A stretch of DNA of 64,000 nt from Stenogyne calaminthoides (GCA_037126765.1 JBBCBC010000001.1:19858622-19922621), one strand, 5' to 3'. Shown: positions 1-12,757, counted from the stretch's first letter. Numbers and translations are program-made. The notes: generated from the letters alone by a model not told the origin.

Positions 1-654
1 CATATATACTAATAAGGAGTTTTTTCTTAATGATGTGTCAACTCCACATTGATTTAATCATGTGTCACTCTATGAGAAATTTGATAGACATGTCATTAAA
101 ATAAATTATATGTGTCATCCTATGTGTCATTCTATTTAAGTACATCTTAAACAATAGAAAATTTTGTTTTTTAGGCCTCTCACGTTGTTCTTTCCGCCTC
201 CATCATCCCACCGTTCCCTTCTCATCGTCTGCCTTCTGTCATGCTTTTCTCGATGTCAGTCATCCGCAGCTCACCTCTCAATTCTCTCGCCTTTGTTAGT
301 AGTGTCAATTTTTGAATTGGTTTGCTTAGTTTAAACTTTCAGTTTTACTACTTTTTATGTTACAGGTTCATTCACTTCCCCTTATACGTATTTTTATTAA
401 GTGAATAAAAAAATAATATTTTCATTATACGTGTTGATTTAAAATTAATTATTTTATAAATTAATTACATCTATATTAATTTATATTTTATTTTATAATA
501 CTAAATTTATATTAAAATATTATTATAATAATTTGTTATATAAAATGACAAATGTTAAAATTTATATTAACTAAGTTAAAAGAAAATTTTAATATTACAA
601 CTTAAAAATTTTAATTTATTTAAAATCCCGTGTAACACACGGGTTCTACACTAG
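1..654 (+). mobile_element. Helitron, 3' part (5' end outside window)
   Basis: The right end has the Helitron 3' signature: a GC-rich hairpin (CCCGTGT, short loop, ACACGGG, about 627-643) followed by 11 bases ending in CTAG at 651-654, with T as the next base, as expected for insertion between A and T. The first bases of the window (ATACTAATAAGGAG) resemble a common plant Helitron 5' end, so the element may start just before the window. No Rep/helicase coding is visible, so it is non-autonomous. The interior is very AT-rich. Confidence 0.6.
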
Positions 655-2329
655 TTAGTTTCATATTTATAAATGTGGTCCTCCAATTATCAGGATTAAT
701 ATATTTTTATAATGTAAGTTATACTCTTCAGTTATCACCATTAATACCTCCCCAAAAAAAAAAAAAAACTATTAATAACCCTATTGTAATATAAGTCATA
801 TCATTTAGTATCACAATCTTTTTGTAGTAATAAGTCGTATCTTCAGTTATCTTGATTAATACTCTTTAATAATATAAATCAAACCCCTTAATCAGTTTCA
901 CAGATTTCTTGTGCGAAACTTATTCATCCTATATATTGTACCCCATGTGCAACAATAACAACATGTGGCCACATTAATAAATATTCACAAAGAAATCATA
1001 GGACGACCTCTAGACTACATGGCGACCTCCCCATAAGGCGATCTCATATCCGTAGGAAAAGCTGATGAATGGGAAAAAGAATAACAGAGCGACGAGCGAC
1101 TTTATGGAGAGACCCCCGCCATGTCGCCCAAAGTAGAAATGAGAAATAAATTAGGAAGCGGAAATCAGGGCGCAATATTCGATGCTGCAATCAAGGAACG
1201 CGACAATATTACACATTTATTATTAACTGATTTCAAAGGTTTAATAAGCGCTCCATTAATGATTGTAATTAATAATTTGTATAGATTATAAATAAATGTT
1301 AAACCCTCAATCAAATGGTCAAAATTTTGAGCACAAAGATGATTAAGTGCAAATTCTAATTCTCGTATTTTGAGCATTTGTTATTTATTGTTTAGTGTTT
1401 ATCAATTATTGTTTTAACAACACTATACTTAATATGAATTTGTATTTTGATTGTATATTTAAAATACTACTCCTATTAATTATTACATTAAAACATATTA
1501 ATTATTAATAGTATTTTCTTTGCACAAAAATATATATTTTTTAACTACAAATTGATATGTACCAATCAGTTCACAATATGTCTATGACATAAGACCAACT
1601 ATTTAGTACAAAATTATGTAAGATCAATTTATTGTGGGGTACATTTATGTGCACCACGCAAATATTTAATAAAATAATCAATATTAATAAATTAATATTA
1701 AGAGTGTAAGTAAAATTATCATCTCTCATGTAATTATAATTGTAATTTAATTTAGAATTTTAAATAAATGTAAATAAACCTCCATATTTTGATATTGTTG
1801 AAAATTAGGCTTGTGGGCAATCGCTTGAGCCCATTTCTCTTATACAACAATCATAGTTGACTTTTCGTTATTTAAAATGACAGCGTTCGAATTAACGGGT
1901 GACTGCACCCCTACATTAATTGGCCATCTCATATTCTAAACTTTAAATCGTAATTTGTAACATTATTCAAAGATGATAATTTATTTGAAACTATCCAAAA
2001 TTTTAAATTAAATTATAATTGTGCAAAAATAGATAATTTCATTTGCATTTAAACATTAATGAACACTTTTTCAAAAAATACACACCGGTTACACGATGTT
2101 ATCAATTTATACAAGTTTTATCTTGAGTACTAAATACAAAAGTATGACTGTCACACAGCCACAAGATTCCACGACAGTTTTTATTTCACTAACTTTATTT
2201 CAAGATTCTATATATGCAACACCAAGTTTTTACTTATGGAAGACACTGCACATACAAAAATAATTAATGCGTTTCCTATCAATTGCACCGTACACTCTTG
2301 TTTTAGAAATTTATAATTTATTGCATTAA
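655..2329. other. AT-rich intergenic stretch, no gene seen
   Basis: No convincing exon was found on either strand. Bases 700-940 contain a dispersed AT-rich repeat with reiterated units like AATATAAGTCA and a GAAACTT end; relatives lie near 9075-9306 and 41580-41750. A short GC-richer patch at 1000-1140 (several GGCGACCTC-like words) has no coding continuity and was not recognised. Confidence 0.5.
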
Positions 2330-2485
2330 AATTTATGACTTTTTATATTAAAATATATAATTTGTATTTATGAAATATAATTGCACGTTTCAATATAATA
2401 AATAGCAAATTTAGTTTAATAAATTGTAAAATTTTAAAATACATTATAGAGTGCAGATGTATATAAGAACTAGCCATAAATAATG
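2330..2485. repeat. Dispersed repeat, copy 1 (others at 2935-3110 and 8190-8290)
   Basis: Shares with the two other copies a core of the form CAATATAAnAAATnGCA followed by GAGTGCA and a TGCAT- or TGTAT-containing end. Copies 1 and 2 both run into ACTTAGCCATAAAT or a close variant. Terminal repeats and TSDs were not resolved, so the class is unknown; a MITE or SINE-like family is possible. Confidence 0.4.
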
Positions 2486-2647
2486 AGACACACTTTATAT
2501 TTGGCATTTCGCCTCACGCCGAGACGGTATATAAGTTGTGATCGACGCTTTTAACACTTTTGGGGTGTGGGTGTGATTTGTGTTAAGATTGCACTTCGCC
2601 TCACGCATTTGCACGCCTCATACATATGAATGTTTGTCTAAATAATA

Positions 2648-2833
2648 CTCCATCCGTCCCAAACTTAATGATAAAATACCCATTATTTTTGTCTCAAACT
2701 TAATGGTAAAATTACTTACCCACTTTATCACATAAAATATTAATAAACAACTCTTTCTACCCCACCACTTTATCGCTATTCTACTAAATCCTTATGAACA
2801 GTCAAATTACCATTTAGTTTGGGACGGAGGGAG
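2648..2833. mobile_element. Stowaway-like MITE (Tc1/mariner)
   Basis: Terminal inverted repeats read CTCCATCCGTCCCAAACTTA at the left and, inverted, CTCCCTCCGTCCCAAACTAA at the right. The element is flanked by TA on both sides (2646-2647 and 2834-2835), the target duplication of this superfamily. About 186 bp, AT-rich, non-coding. It lies about 750 bp upstream of the XTH start codon. Confidence 0.8.
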
Positions 2834-2934
2834 TACTTTTTATCAAATATATAGTATATAATATGAGTGGGTCTCATGCAAGATTCAAGTTTCACTCAAG
2901 ACTTATAATAATGTATTTTAGACCCGCCAGAATT

Positions 2935-3110
2935 TCATATACTAATAGATACAACTTGTTTACACTAAACCATGCAACTATTAATATGAAAAAATAGTTA
3001 CACGCTTTAATATAAACAAGTTGCGTCTTTCAATATAACAAATTGCATTGTTCTAAAATGTTCTATGAGTGCACGATGCACCTGGATGCATGTAAGACTT
3101 AGCCATAAAT
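2935..3110. repeat. Dispersed repeat, copy 2
   Basis: Related to 2330-2485 and 8190-8290 through the shared CAATATAACAAATTGCA and GAGTGCACGATGCA words. It sits immediately upstream of the XTH promoter region. Confidence 0.4.
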
Positions 3111-3208
3111 ATATAATATTGCTATAATAAAATTTACTTTAATTATATATTAACACAAAAGAAAAGAAGAAGAATCGCCCTACAGAAACATTTCTTTTTT
3201 AAAAAATA

Positions 3209-3392
3209 CACTCCTATATATATATATAATATATCGAGAAATGAAAATGTGCAATAAATATGAATTTTATATTTATATATTAGCAACAAAAAATGGGGAA
3301 GTGAATACAGCTCACTCTCCAATATAATCACACGCTAATTTCCTTTCTTTCTCATCGCCTTCAAACCCCTTCTCTCTCTCTCTCTCTCTCTC
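3209..3392 (+). promoter_or_regulatory. Candidate core promoter and 5' leader of the XTH gene
   Basis: A long TATA run (about 3214-3233) is followed about 140 bp later by a pure CT dinucleotide tract at 3371-3392. CT-rich tracts just upstream of the start codon are common in plant 5' leaders. The ATG at 3582 follows about 190 bp later. The transcription start is inferred, not seen. Confidence 0.3.
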
Positions 3393-3581
3393 TTCTCGCT
3401 GTATGCAGATTGAGCCTCATTAATTCTGTCTCACACACACGCCCACGCACCACAATTTTCCTTCTATAATACGCCCCTCTGAAAATTCAAAACAAACACC
3501 AACACCCACAACCCAGATTCTCTGATTAAGCATTTTTGCTCCTCTGAAATTTTGGCTGTAATACAGAGTAAAGGGAGAAAT

Positions 3582-6159
3582 ATGAATTCTCACAGTAATT
3601 TTTTGGTGTATGTTTTCTGTTATGCCTTTTTCGTGTTGTTTGTAAGTGGGTTTTCGAGGAATCTTCCGATTGTCTCTTTTGATGAAGGGTACTCGCACCT
3701 GTTTGGTGATGGAAATCTCATGGTGTTGAAAGATGGCAAGGCAGTTCACATCGCTTTGGATGACAGAACAGGTCCATTTTCCATTCGATTTTTTGTTTTT
3801 TCAAAGTTATTTTCTCTATTCACGAAATGAAATTCTAATTTTGGGCGGTATTTTTTACTTTCTGGTGCGAAAATTGATGGATTTTGTTTGGTTTTATGAT
3901 GCAGGTTCTGGGTTTGTTTCACAAGACGTTTATCTCCATGGATATTTTAGCGCCTCCATTAAGCTTCCTGCGGATTATACAGCTGGTGTGGTTGTTGCCT
4001 TTTATGTAAGTTCAATAATTTTTGATTTTTTTGGAATAATACCCCTGATTTATTTTAATTTAATATCTGTTTATCAATTTCTACGATTATGATGATTTTA
4101 ATTGTCATTTGCATGATTGGAAGTTTTATTTTGTGGTGGGGTTTCCATGTTTTTAATCCCAATATTTGTTTGAGAAGTTCAATTAAGGAAATAAAGTAAC
4201 CCTCTGATTGAACATTGTTTTCTCCGTTGATTAATATCTCTCTTTTCAATTCAAAATTATTATAATCTAACAAGATTGTGTATTAGCCCTGCATCAAATT
4301 TGCAATTTATGTGATGTTATTTGTAAATTATTGAATTACATTGAGTTCGATGTAACCAAAGTTCCTTTTCTTGAACTAATGTTGACAGATGTCTAATGCT
4401 GACACGTATGAGAAAAACCACGATGAAATCGATTTCGAATTCTTGGGAAATATAAGGGGGAAAGACTGGAGAATTCAAACCAACATTTATGGAAATGGAA
4501 GCACGAACGCGGGCAGAGAAGAACGATACGGTCTCTGGTTCGATCCGACCGACGATTACCATCAATACAGCATTGTATGGACTGAGAAAAAGATTATGTA
4601 AGTAAATTTTGAAACCTTTAGTATATCATGACCCTTTCAATTTCTGTATATACTATGCTCTTTATTATTTAATTGCTTTATTTGATGGTGTTGGTAGTTT
4701 TCAATCATATATGTTTCTTGAATTTTCTTACTTTTACTTTTTATGAAGTCACAGGTGTTAATAAACATGCTTTCCTATCATGAACTTGTAAATGTATTAT
4801 TGATTAGCATCCAATGCTATGCTCCTAATAAGTCTTATGTGAATGTAATCCCCCTTTTTTCTTACTTAATTAAAAAAAAGCTCCTTACTTATTGGCATTT
4901 AATAAGCAAAATGATTACAGAAATTCCATTTAATTATGAAAATGATCCTGGTATCTTTCCTTTTGCTTAATTTTAAAAAAGGTACTTTTTTCTTGCTTAA
5001 TTTTCAAAAAGGTCATTTTTTCTTACTTAATTAAAAACAAAGCTCCTTACTTATTGGCATTGAATAAGCAAATGAATATAATTTGATTATGTAAATCCTC
5101 CTAATATCTTCCATTTTGCATTATTATTTACTTTTTTTTGAAAGGTCGAATTAATGCATTATTATTTACTTAATACGAACTAATTTTGAAATACATTGTT
5201 TAACTTAAAAAAGTTGAGATCTTTCTCAAAGTCATAATGGATTTGAGCTTAACTGTTCTGCTGGCACATAAACTACTCAATTACCTAAAAAAGAAACAAC
5301 TTGAATACTTAAAATCTCTTTCATGTTTCTTGTAGACATTGAACCACTACTCGCTTCTTTGATATTGTGTCGGATTAATGCTTCGGTCAACTATTATTGT
5401 CGTAATGTTGCCAACTTCTGTGTGGAAGGATAAAAAAGAACTCAAGGATCATGTTTCTTGATTCTTTATCTCTTCTTCTCTATGCTTTTCACTTTCATCC
5501 ACAACTTTTTTTAACACCTTTTCATTGCTTTTTTGCTTTATCCCTTTTTCTTAAATGTCACAAAAATGGGTTGGTGATCTTCCCTTTTCATTTCCTCATT
5601 AATGTTCATATTTAGAACTGTGTAATCCAGGCTTTGATTTTATCTTTGGATTATTTGCAGCTTTTATATCGATAATGTTCCCATAAGAGAAGTCCAAAAG
5701 ACGGAAACAATGGGTGGGGACTTCCCGTCTAAACCAATGTCTCTTTATGCAACAATATGGGACGGGTCTGATTGGGCCACAAATGGAGGCAAATACAGGG
5801 TAAGTTACAAATACGCCCCTTACATTGCCGAATTTTCCGACTTTGTCCTCCACGGATGCGCTGTGGACCCCATCGAACAGGCCAAGTGCGACGACGCCCC
5901 GAAATACGCCTCGATGTCGACCGATTTCACGCGCCAACAAAGATCCAAGATGGCCAATTTTAGAAACAAGCACATGCAATATTCATATTGCTACGATCAT
6001 TCTCGATACAAAATTCCTCCATCCGAGTGCACCATCGATCCCAAGGAGGCCGAGCGGCTCCGGACCTTCGATGGGGTGACGTTTGGCGGGGGTCGTCGCC
6101 ACCGTGCCAAGAGACACCACCGCACTAGGCCCGTCCCGTCTGGGTCATCTTCCATCTGA
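3582..6159 (+). CDS. Xyloglucan endotransglucosylase/hydrolase, group III (XTH29/30-like), four exons
   Basis: Secreted cell-wall enzyme of glycoside hydrolase family 16 that cuts and rejoins xyloglucan. Exons 3582-3771, 3905-4005, 4389-4597 and 5661-6159 have GT-AG introns and join in frame to 999 nt (332 residues plus stop). Residues 1 to about 24 form a hydrophobic signal peptide. Exon 2 encodes the substrate-groove stretch KLPADYTAGVVVAFY. Exon 3 opens just before the catalytic motif HDEIDFEFLG (residues 108-117): by family knowledge E110 is the nucleophile and E114 the acid/base. N133 (NGS) is a probable glycosylation site. Exon 4 carries the C-terminal XET domain with its paired cysteines and a basic His/Arg-rich tail. 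I chose this ATG because it directly precedes the signal peptide; the upstream in-frame codons lack an ATG. The GDGNLMVLKDGK and NGSTNAGREERY stretches point to the XTH29/30 branch. Intron 3 is long (1063 nt). Nothing looks broken. Confidence 0.95.
4857..5100. repeat. Direct repeat inside XTH intron 3
   Basis: A segment of about 80 bp (TTCTTACTTAATT, then AGCTCCTTACTTATTGGCAT, then AATAAGCAAA) occurs at about 4857-4945 and again at about 5018-5100, with a third partial copy of its start near 4987. It is a local duplication in an intron with no visible effect on splice sites. Confidence 0.6.
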
Positions 6160-8189
6160 TTGTAATGAGGTCATCATTCTTGATATATATATCTCCTCCT
6201 CATCATCATCACCACCATCTGACGCGTCATCGTTCTTGATATATATATCATCGTCGTCATCATCATCATCGCTTCGTTTCAAATTGTTTTTTAGGGTTGT
6301 GGGCTGTGAATAGAGGAAAAAAGATCACATAAACAATTGAACATGTTGAGGATTCATATTATTATTATTATTATTCATATTTATTTATGGCATTGATTTT
6401 GATGGAATATGTGTATGTGTATTAATATTCAGTTTTCCTGATTGCTCTTATTATATGTACCTTTGATATCATCACTTATATTGCAGTTATGATTATTTAT
6501 GGGTGGTGGAGTTATTGGGACAAAAGTTGGGAGATTTGGTATCATTGTTTGAAGATTATATAAGCATAAGCATGTTTGTTTTCTGTATATATATAATAAT
6601 AAGATGTCCAAAAATTTAAGGTCTGCTGATGGTCTGTGCAGTCATGAAACTGTCAGCTTGTCTTGTTCACACTGATCCCCTCTATTATTATTAATATTTA
6701 ATTTGTATTATTATTTATGTTTTTTTAATTTGAGGAATGATTTTTTTTAAAATCGGTTGAATTTGAGGAATGATCAAAAAACACCCAAAAAAGTGTACAT
6801 TTTGAATATTATATTTTATTTTTTTTATTAAAAATCACTTTTTTTTTTTTTTATACTTTTTCTAAAATTAAATACTGTATTTTTTTTATCTCAATTTTTT
6901 TCTCCGTAATTCATTCTCTCTCTAATCTAAAAATAAAAATAACTATTCATCTTCTTCCTCGAGAAGCTTCTTTTATTTTAATTAAGTCCTCGAGGATAAA
7001 TTAGTATAATTTTTATAAAAAATTTTATTTTTAATGTCCTCGAGGAAATATGCTTCTTTAATCTGAAATTCACCCCTGAATACATCTGTGTTTCCCAATT
7101 TTGTCTCAAAATTTAATTCTAATTTTCGTTCCCAAATTCAACCCCAAATAAAATAAAATAAAATTGAATCAACCTAAAAACAAATTCATCTTCAAACTCT
7201 GAAATTATTTAAGAATAGACAGGATGAATACCCGATAGTTGAGGCTTGACAGGATAAAAAGGAATATAGATTAGGATTCCTTCAACACCTCTACGCCGAG
7301 AAGTAATAGTAGCAGTGGGGAGAACAAATAAATTTGATGAGTAATTTTTCTTCATTAATTCGCACTCCAGCGAAGGAAGGGAAGGAGGGAGGGATAGATC
7401 GTTAATTTTTTTTTTTTTAATTGAGGAATTTTTTTAAACTGAATTGCTGATTTTTTTGCGAAGAAGAAGATGAACAGTGGGATTGGGGGCGTGTTGTTGT
7501 AAGGAGGTGTGGAAGGAGGGTTGCATTTTTTTAATTATTAATTTTCAAAATTAATATATGAAAAAAGGGGATGAAAATTGAGTCAAATTTCATTAAGAAT
7601 TCAATAAACTTTTTACTATATAAGTTGAGTGAATATTCTATCATCCCAGGGTAATTCACCCCATGTAGCATTGTCCTTTTAATTTAATGGTTGTCTGGAA
7701 TAGAATCCAGAGTGGGGGATGATTGAGTTATTGAAAAGGAAAAAATTATATGAGCATTTTTTTTAAAGGACCATTATATATGAGCATTGATTTTGAAAGA
7801 ATGAATACAAGAATAGTTGTTCCAACGACATTATTAGTATTATTTTGAAGCATTTGTGTTTGGCTTGGCTTTATGTTGTGTCATTTCAAAGAATCACTTT
7901 TTTTGTTTTTAGTTTTTGGTCTTATTTTTCTGGGTCCAAGCCAAGGGGTGTGGGGTGCTCTATTAGGTTTCAACTTTCAAGGAAACAATAAAACATGATT
8001 CCTATTTTATTATTTTTTTATTTTTGTGTGGAGGCATATTCCTAATTGATTTTTGATTTTGGAATGAAGCTCCATAAGTGATGGGGCCCATTTTTTGGTA
8101 TAAACGAAAATAAATAATCTCATGCGTTCATTCAGACTCAGACTCATAATACATTTAGAATCGTACGAATTTCAGATATTAAAAGATAA

Positions 8190-8290
8190 AAATAATTCAG
8201 ACAATTCAAACAGAAATAAATTACACATTTCAAAATAACAAATTACATAATGAGTGCACAATGCATTTAAATGCATACAACCAACCAACG
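8190..8290. repeat. Dispersed repeat, copy 3
   Basis: Contains CAAAATAACAAATTACA and ATGAGTGCACAATGCAT, matching the cores of the copies at 2330-2485 and 2935-3110. The three copies bracket the XTH gene. Confidence 0.35.
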
Positions 8291-9383
8291 AAAATATGTC
8301 AACTCACGGAAAAGAAAAAGATGCAAGCAAATGTTGGTAGATCGAATACTAAAGAGGCACTGGCCTTTTGTGATAAATGAAAGTCATATGCATTAATTAA
8401 TGAAATCGAAAAATATGTAGGGTATGTGAATAGAGTAACTTTTTGAGTAAAACTTGTTTAAAAATTTATATAGTTATATTTATAAAATAATATTATAATA
8501 TTTATAAATTAATATCATAACATTAAATGTTTTGAATATTAATTTATAAAATTAATTATATTAATTTTTAAATTTAATATATTTTTATAATATAGCAAGT
8601 TTTATATTAGAGTTTGTAATGTGTGAATAAGATAAATATTTAATTTAGATAAGATTATATTTAATGTTCTTCTCATACCACATCGTCAAGTAAGAATTTG
8701 TCATGCTAAATTGAAAAAAATATACACATGTATAAAACTATGACCGACAAACAAACACGATAATATATGTATTATATATCTACGTAAACAAAATTAAATA
8801 GTTTATTTTATTATTAAATTATTGTGAATTTAAATTTAAATAAACTTTTTAAAGATTCTTCGAGCCTATAAAAAAAAACACTATTTATCAAAATTAGAAG
8901 GTAGTGTTTAAGCATATCTATGCTTTTTAGTGTAAAATTTGGTCTGCTCCAACTTATTTTCACCCCTTCCAAAGGATGTCAATTGACCTGATAAACTAGA
9001 TTAAGTTGGGTTTAATTAATGTGGCCCAAAATATATTTTAAGATGATTAAAAAATAGAGTTTGTTATGATGTGAAATTTGTTCACCGTGAAACTTGATTT
9101 TTTTACAGGCATACTCTTTAATAATATAAGTCACACCCTTCAATTATCACTACGATAGTCTCTGCTATAATATAAGTCACACCCTTCACTTTTATGAGTA
9201 ATACTCTTTAGAGTAAAAAGTCACACCCTTTATAATAAAAAGTCACACTCTTTAGTAATATAAATCACATTCCTTAACAAGTTTCACTTCAAACTTGTTC
9301 ACCCTATACTTTGCCTAAAACATATTATGTAAAATATATTTTTGTCTCTAAAGAATGAAAATGGAGATTGGAAATGAAGCCAA

Positions 9384-9419
9384 AACTCAAACTCAAACTC
9401 AAACTCAAACTCAAACTCA
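9384..9419. repeat. (AACTCA)n microsatellite
   Basis: About six uninterrupted hexamer units. Confidence 0.9.
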
Positions 9420-9510
9420 GTGCTCCTTTGGTTCTGCTATATTAGATGTTCAATGGGCTCGATTAGAGATCTTATCATAGGTTGATTTTGCATAGATGAA
9501 TTAAGTTCTC

Positions 9511-9717
9511 AAATTTGTTCACATTATAAAACTAGATTAATATTGATATCATAACATTCATTTATGAATACCATTACTTTTATAAACAAATACCATAATA
9601 GTTACACACACATAAATAATATGGTATTAATTTATAAGTGATATGACATTGATATATAAATGTTATGGTATTATTTTATAAGTATAATAATATCAATTTT
9701 ATACTGTGAACAAGTTT
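9511..9717. repeat. Hairpin-type MITE, termini AAATTTGTTCACA / TGTGAACAAGTTT
   Basis: The two ends are inverted repeats (AAATTTGTTCACATTATAAA versus inverted AAACTTGTTCACAGTATAAA), and the interior is also largely self-complementary (TCATAACATTCATTTA and TAAATGTTATGG). Non-coding. Other sequences with GAAACTTGTTCACC-like ends occur at 700-940, 9075-9306, 12860-13030 and 41580-41750. Confidence 0.5.
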
Positions 9718-9756
9718 TATCGGAGACTATATCTTTTGCATATATTATAAGTATCA

Positions 9757-9800
9757 CTAGAATTAAACTCCACGTATTACGCGGGTTGAAAAATTTGCAT
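9757..9800 (-). mobile_element. Helitron 3' end (minus strand)
   Basis: Read on the minus strand, a hairpin (CCCGCGTAATACGTGG) is followed about 12 bases later by CTAG and then T, the same layout as the Helitron end at 627-654. The matching 5' end to the right was not found; the solo LTR at 10073 may have disrupted it. Confidence 0.45.
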
Positions 9801-10072
9801 TATTAAATAAAAATATTTAAAAAATTTATTTAGTTTGATTAGTTCAGTTCAATCATTGTAAAAAATTTAATAATATAGCGTATTGTGTTTTCAATTATAT
9901 AGCATGTTGATTAAAATATTGTACGATATTATGAAAATACATTATATTTAAACTTATTTATAATTTAAAATTATATTTTTTGAAAACATAAATGAGGTTT
10001 AATACCATAAATAACTCAAATGAATAGAACATAGTATTTCAAAATAAGAACTTGTGGTGAATAGGGGTGATT

Positions 10073-12757
10073 TGTTGGAATTTACTAGCACGTAAAAAAG
10101 TTAAACATGCGCAGACGGAATAAACGAATTCACCAACAACAAATTACAATTGCATAATTGAAATAACAAAATGCGTAAACGAAATTCTTACAGTGCTTCG
10201 TAAGCAATCTCCTCTAGTACGGTATCCACGTAACCCCGTTGACAGATTTGTCAATGTTGAATCCCCGTATGAACTTGCTAGGAAAATTTTATATTAGAGA
10301 TTTTATGGAGAAAATATTTTTTGTGTGTATAATGAATTCCCAAGGACTCATATATATAAGGAAGACTTAGCTTAAACCATAATCTATTTCCTGTTGGGAA
10401 ATAAAAGCTCAAATCCATTAAATCAAATCCCATAGATTTGATTTTCATATATATATTTTCCTATAATAATATTTCATATATTATTTTAGGATTCCTATTT
10501 AATTAAATTCAATTTAATTAAATAGTAATAATAATTAATTCCAAATATAATTATTATTAATTCTCCATAAATTAAATATTAAATTCAATTTAACATTTAA
10601 TCAACCAATTATAATCTATAAATGAGAATTACTTGTTGTGTGACACATAGACCCTTATATACCGAGCGATTAGTCAAACTAATGGTCTTAATTGAACCCT
10701 AGTCAATAAACCAGACATTTTCAATATATAAGGTACGTTGTGAGGAATTTGCAATAACTTGTAACATACATGGGCTATTGTGATAACATCATTTCATTCA
10801 CGAATGCTCGATTAAATCTTGAACATGATGAAGTGTCTATTCAAATAATTTAATCATATTTTCTCATTACGCTAATTGATCACGTTTGTCACATTTGGAC
10901 ACAAAGTCCAAACGTGATGTGCATTGGTCAATGACTAACGATTCAATTAGTATGAGAAGATGAGCACTCTCTCTAAATCCACATTGAGAAATGAATCATT
11001 TTCTTGGCTCAACTACAACGCACATGCACTTCATGTAGAATTCAATCCATGTCATATCTACCCATTAAGGGTGCAAACGCGTCGGTCATGGTCAAAGTTC
11101 ACCACTCTATACATGTCGTGCATTTTTTTTATATATATTTCATTGAAAAATGGGCATGAGAAGTACCCAAGTTTACAATTGGAGGACAAAAACTGCCTAA
11201 GAGATGATACCAGTAGCAAAATCAGAAAAAACAAATTCCTAATCAGCTTACAAAATTAACGGCTTACTGCTCCAGTCAGTATAGGATATTTTGTGTCTCC
11301 AAGGCCTTCGTGTATTTGTCCAGCTCCAAAGTCTTCTCTTTATGTCTTCCACAATCTCCTTGATCTCAAAATTCTCATTCCGAAAGATAATGACATTCCG
11401 AGTTTTTCATAAAGTCCAAGTAATACACTCCCATAATCCTACCATAAGGGTCTTTCCATCCTTCCCTCCAATAAGTCTACTAAAATGGAGTAAACTTATC
11501 TTCGGGTTGGATGTCAAGACCGTGCAAATCTCAAACCAATCGACACATTCCATCTAAACACGAAAAGTGAAATAGCATTCAAATAGAACATGTCTTACAG
11601 TTTCAGGTTCATTATTGCAAAACGGGCACTGTATGTTCGAGGCTTGTGGGAGTGCATTCCTTCTTCTAAGATTCGTGGTGGTTGGAATTCGTTTCCATAA
11701 TACGCGCCAAGTATGGATGCTCACCTTAGAAGGTACCCACTTGTTCCATATTACGTTAAACACCTTTCTTTCTTCCTCGTTGCTTTCCTCGTTGTCCTGC
11801 ATGAGATAGTTGTAGGCTGCTTTCGTAGTGTAGATTCCTTCCGGATTGAATTTCCACTTTCAAAAGTCCTCCATGTCCTGTGTTAAAGTGCACCTCTTCA
11901 ACATATCAATTAAATTATTGAAAATAGGTATTTCCTCTCAAACAACTCCCTCCTCCAATTCCACTTCCACCTCCAAACTCCCTCTCTCCACTCTCCCATC
12001 TCCTTCACTCTCAATGCATTATTCTGACATAATCTAAATAATCTAGGGAAAATCAGTTTTAACGGCCTATATCCTACCCATTTATCTTCCCAAAAAATAG
12101 TATTTCTCCCATCCCCTATTACTCTATCCAACCCCGAAAAAAACCAGATTTCCTCTCCCTCTCCCACCGCCTTCAATACCTCACCCCACCATCCCGGGAC
12201 TCTTCCTCTTTTCCAGAGACTCTTCCTCTTTTCCCTCTTTTCATCTCTTCCTCTTTTCCCTCCAACACATGTCGTACGTATTAACATTAAATCAGAAGAA
12301 TATCACATCGCTCCCACTAACCGAGACACCCGTAGACACTTAAGTGCAATAACATAAAACGGTTTCTCGAATGAGTATACCAATACACTCTCGAGGTATC
12401 TGTGCATCCATCATGAGATACCTAGTATCTCGTAGTAAGTGAGAACTACTACACTCTCTAAGAGTGTGATGCAAATCGCACACCAATCTCAAATGCATCA
12501 TCAATATTCCATTCTTGATGATCCTTGATCGGGGCTATTTGAGAACCATGCTTAAGTCATCTGAGGTCTCACATCCTCAATGACAATATTGGTTCATGGG
12601 AACACATATAAGAATAAATGCAAACAACAAAACATAATATTCAAACAAGTATATTGTCATACATTAATGTTAAATGAACAATAATATTAAATGAAACTGA
12701 ATATCATCGAGTATTATATCCTTACAAAAGATTATCTGTAGGACACTAACATTAACA
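10073..12757 (+). mobile_element. Solo LTR, copia-type family C, carrying a LINE insertion
   Basis: Begins TGTTGGAATTTACTAGCACG and ends GACACTAACATTAACA, flanked by the 5-bp duplication TGATT (10068-10072 and 12758-12762). It is the same family as the LTR at 47844-49633: the two share the start, the CACCAACAAC and CTAGGAAAATT blocks and the end. Without the LINE (11122-12266) it would be about 1.53 kb. No internal retrotransposon sequence follows either end, so it is a solo LTR left by recombination. Confidence 0.85.
11122..12266 (-). mobile_element. 5'-truncated LINE (non-LTR retrotransposon)
   Basis: Inserted in the solo LTR with target duplications ACATGTCGTGC (11111-11121) and ACATGTCGTAC (12267-12277). 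On the minus strand the 3' end is an A/T-rich tail. Coding remnants are a block at 11910-12266 with FWEDKWVGYRPL, the linker region of plant LINE reverse transcriptases, and a block at 11554-11802 with CPFCNNEPETVRHVLFEC, the zf-RVT domain (C-x2-C, then H and C). The two blocks are in different frames, and the RT core is missing through 5' truncation. Confidence 0.85.

Larger units (their letters stand above)
6160..9510. other. Intergenic stretch downstream of XTH, no gene seen
   Basis: AT-rich with no supported exon. It holds an ATT trinucleotide tract just after the XTH 3' region (about 6355-6376), a spot with TCCTCGAGGA words at about 6957-7045, the third copy of the dispersed repeat (8190-8290), and an AT-rich piece at 8437-8602 bounded by AAAACTTG and CAAGTTTT that resembles the hairpin repeat at 9511-9717. 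Bases 9075-9306 have about five loose copies of a 38-45 bp unit containing AATATAAGTCACACCCTT. Confidence 0.5.

Noticed and set aside
5599..5979. 126-codon ORF antisense to XTH exon 4
   Set aside because: It is a shadow of the well-supported XTH coding frame.
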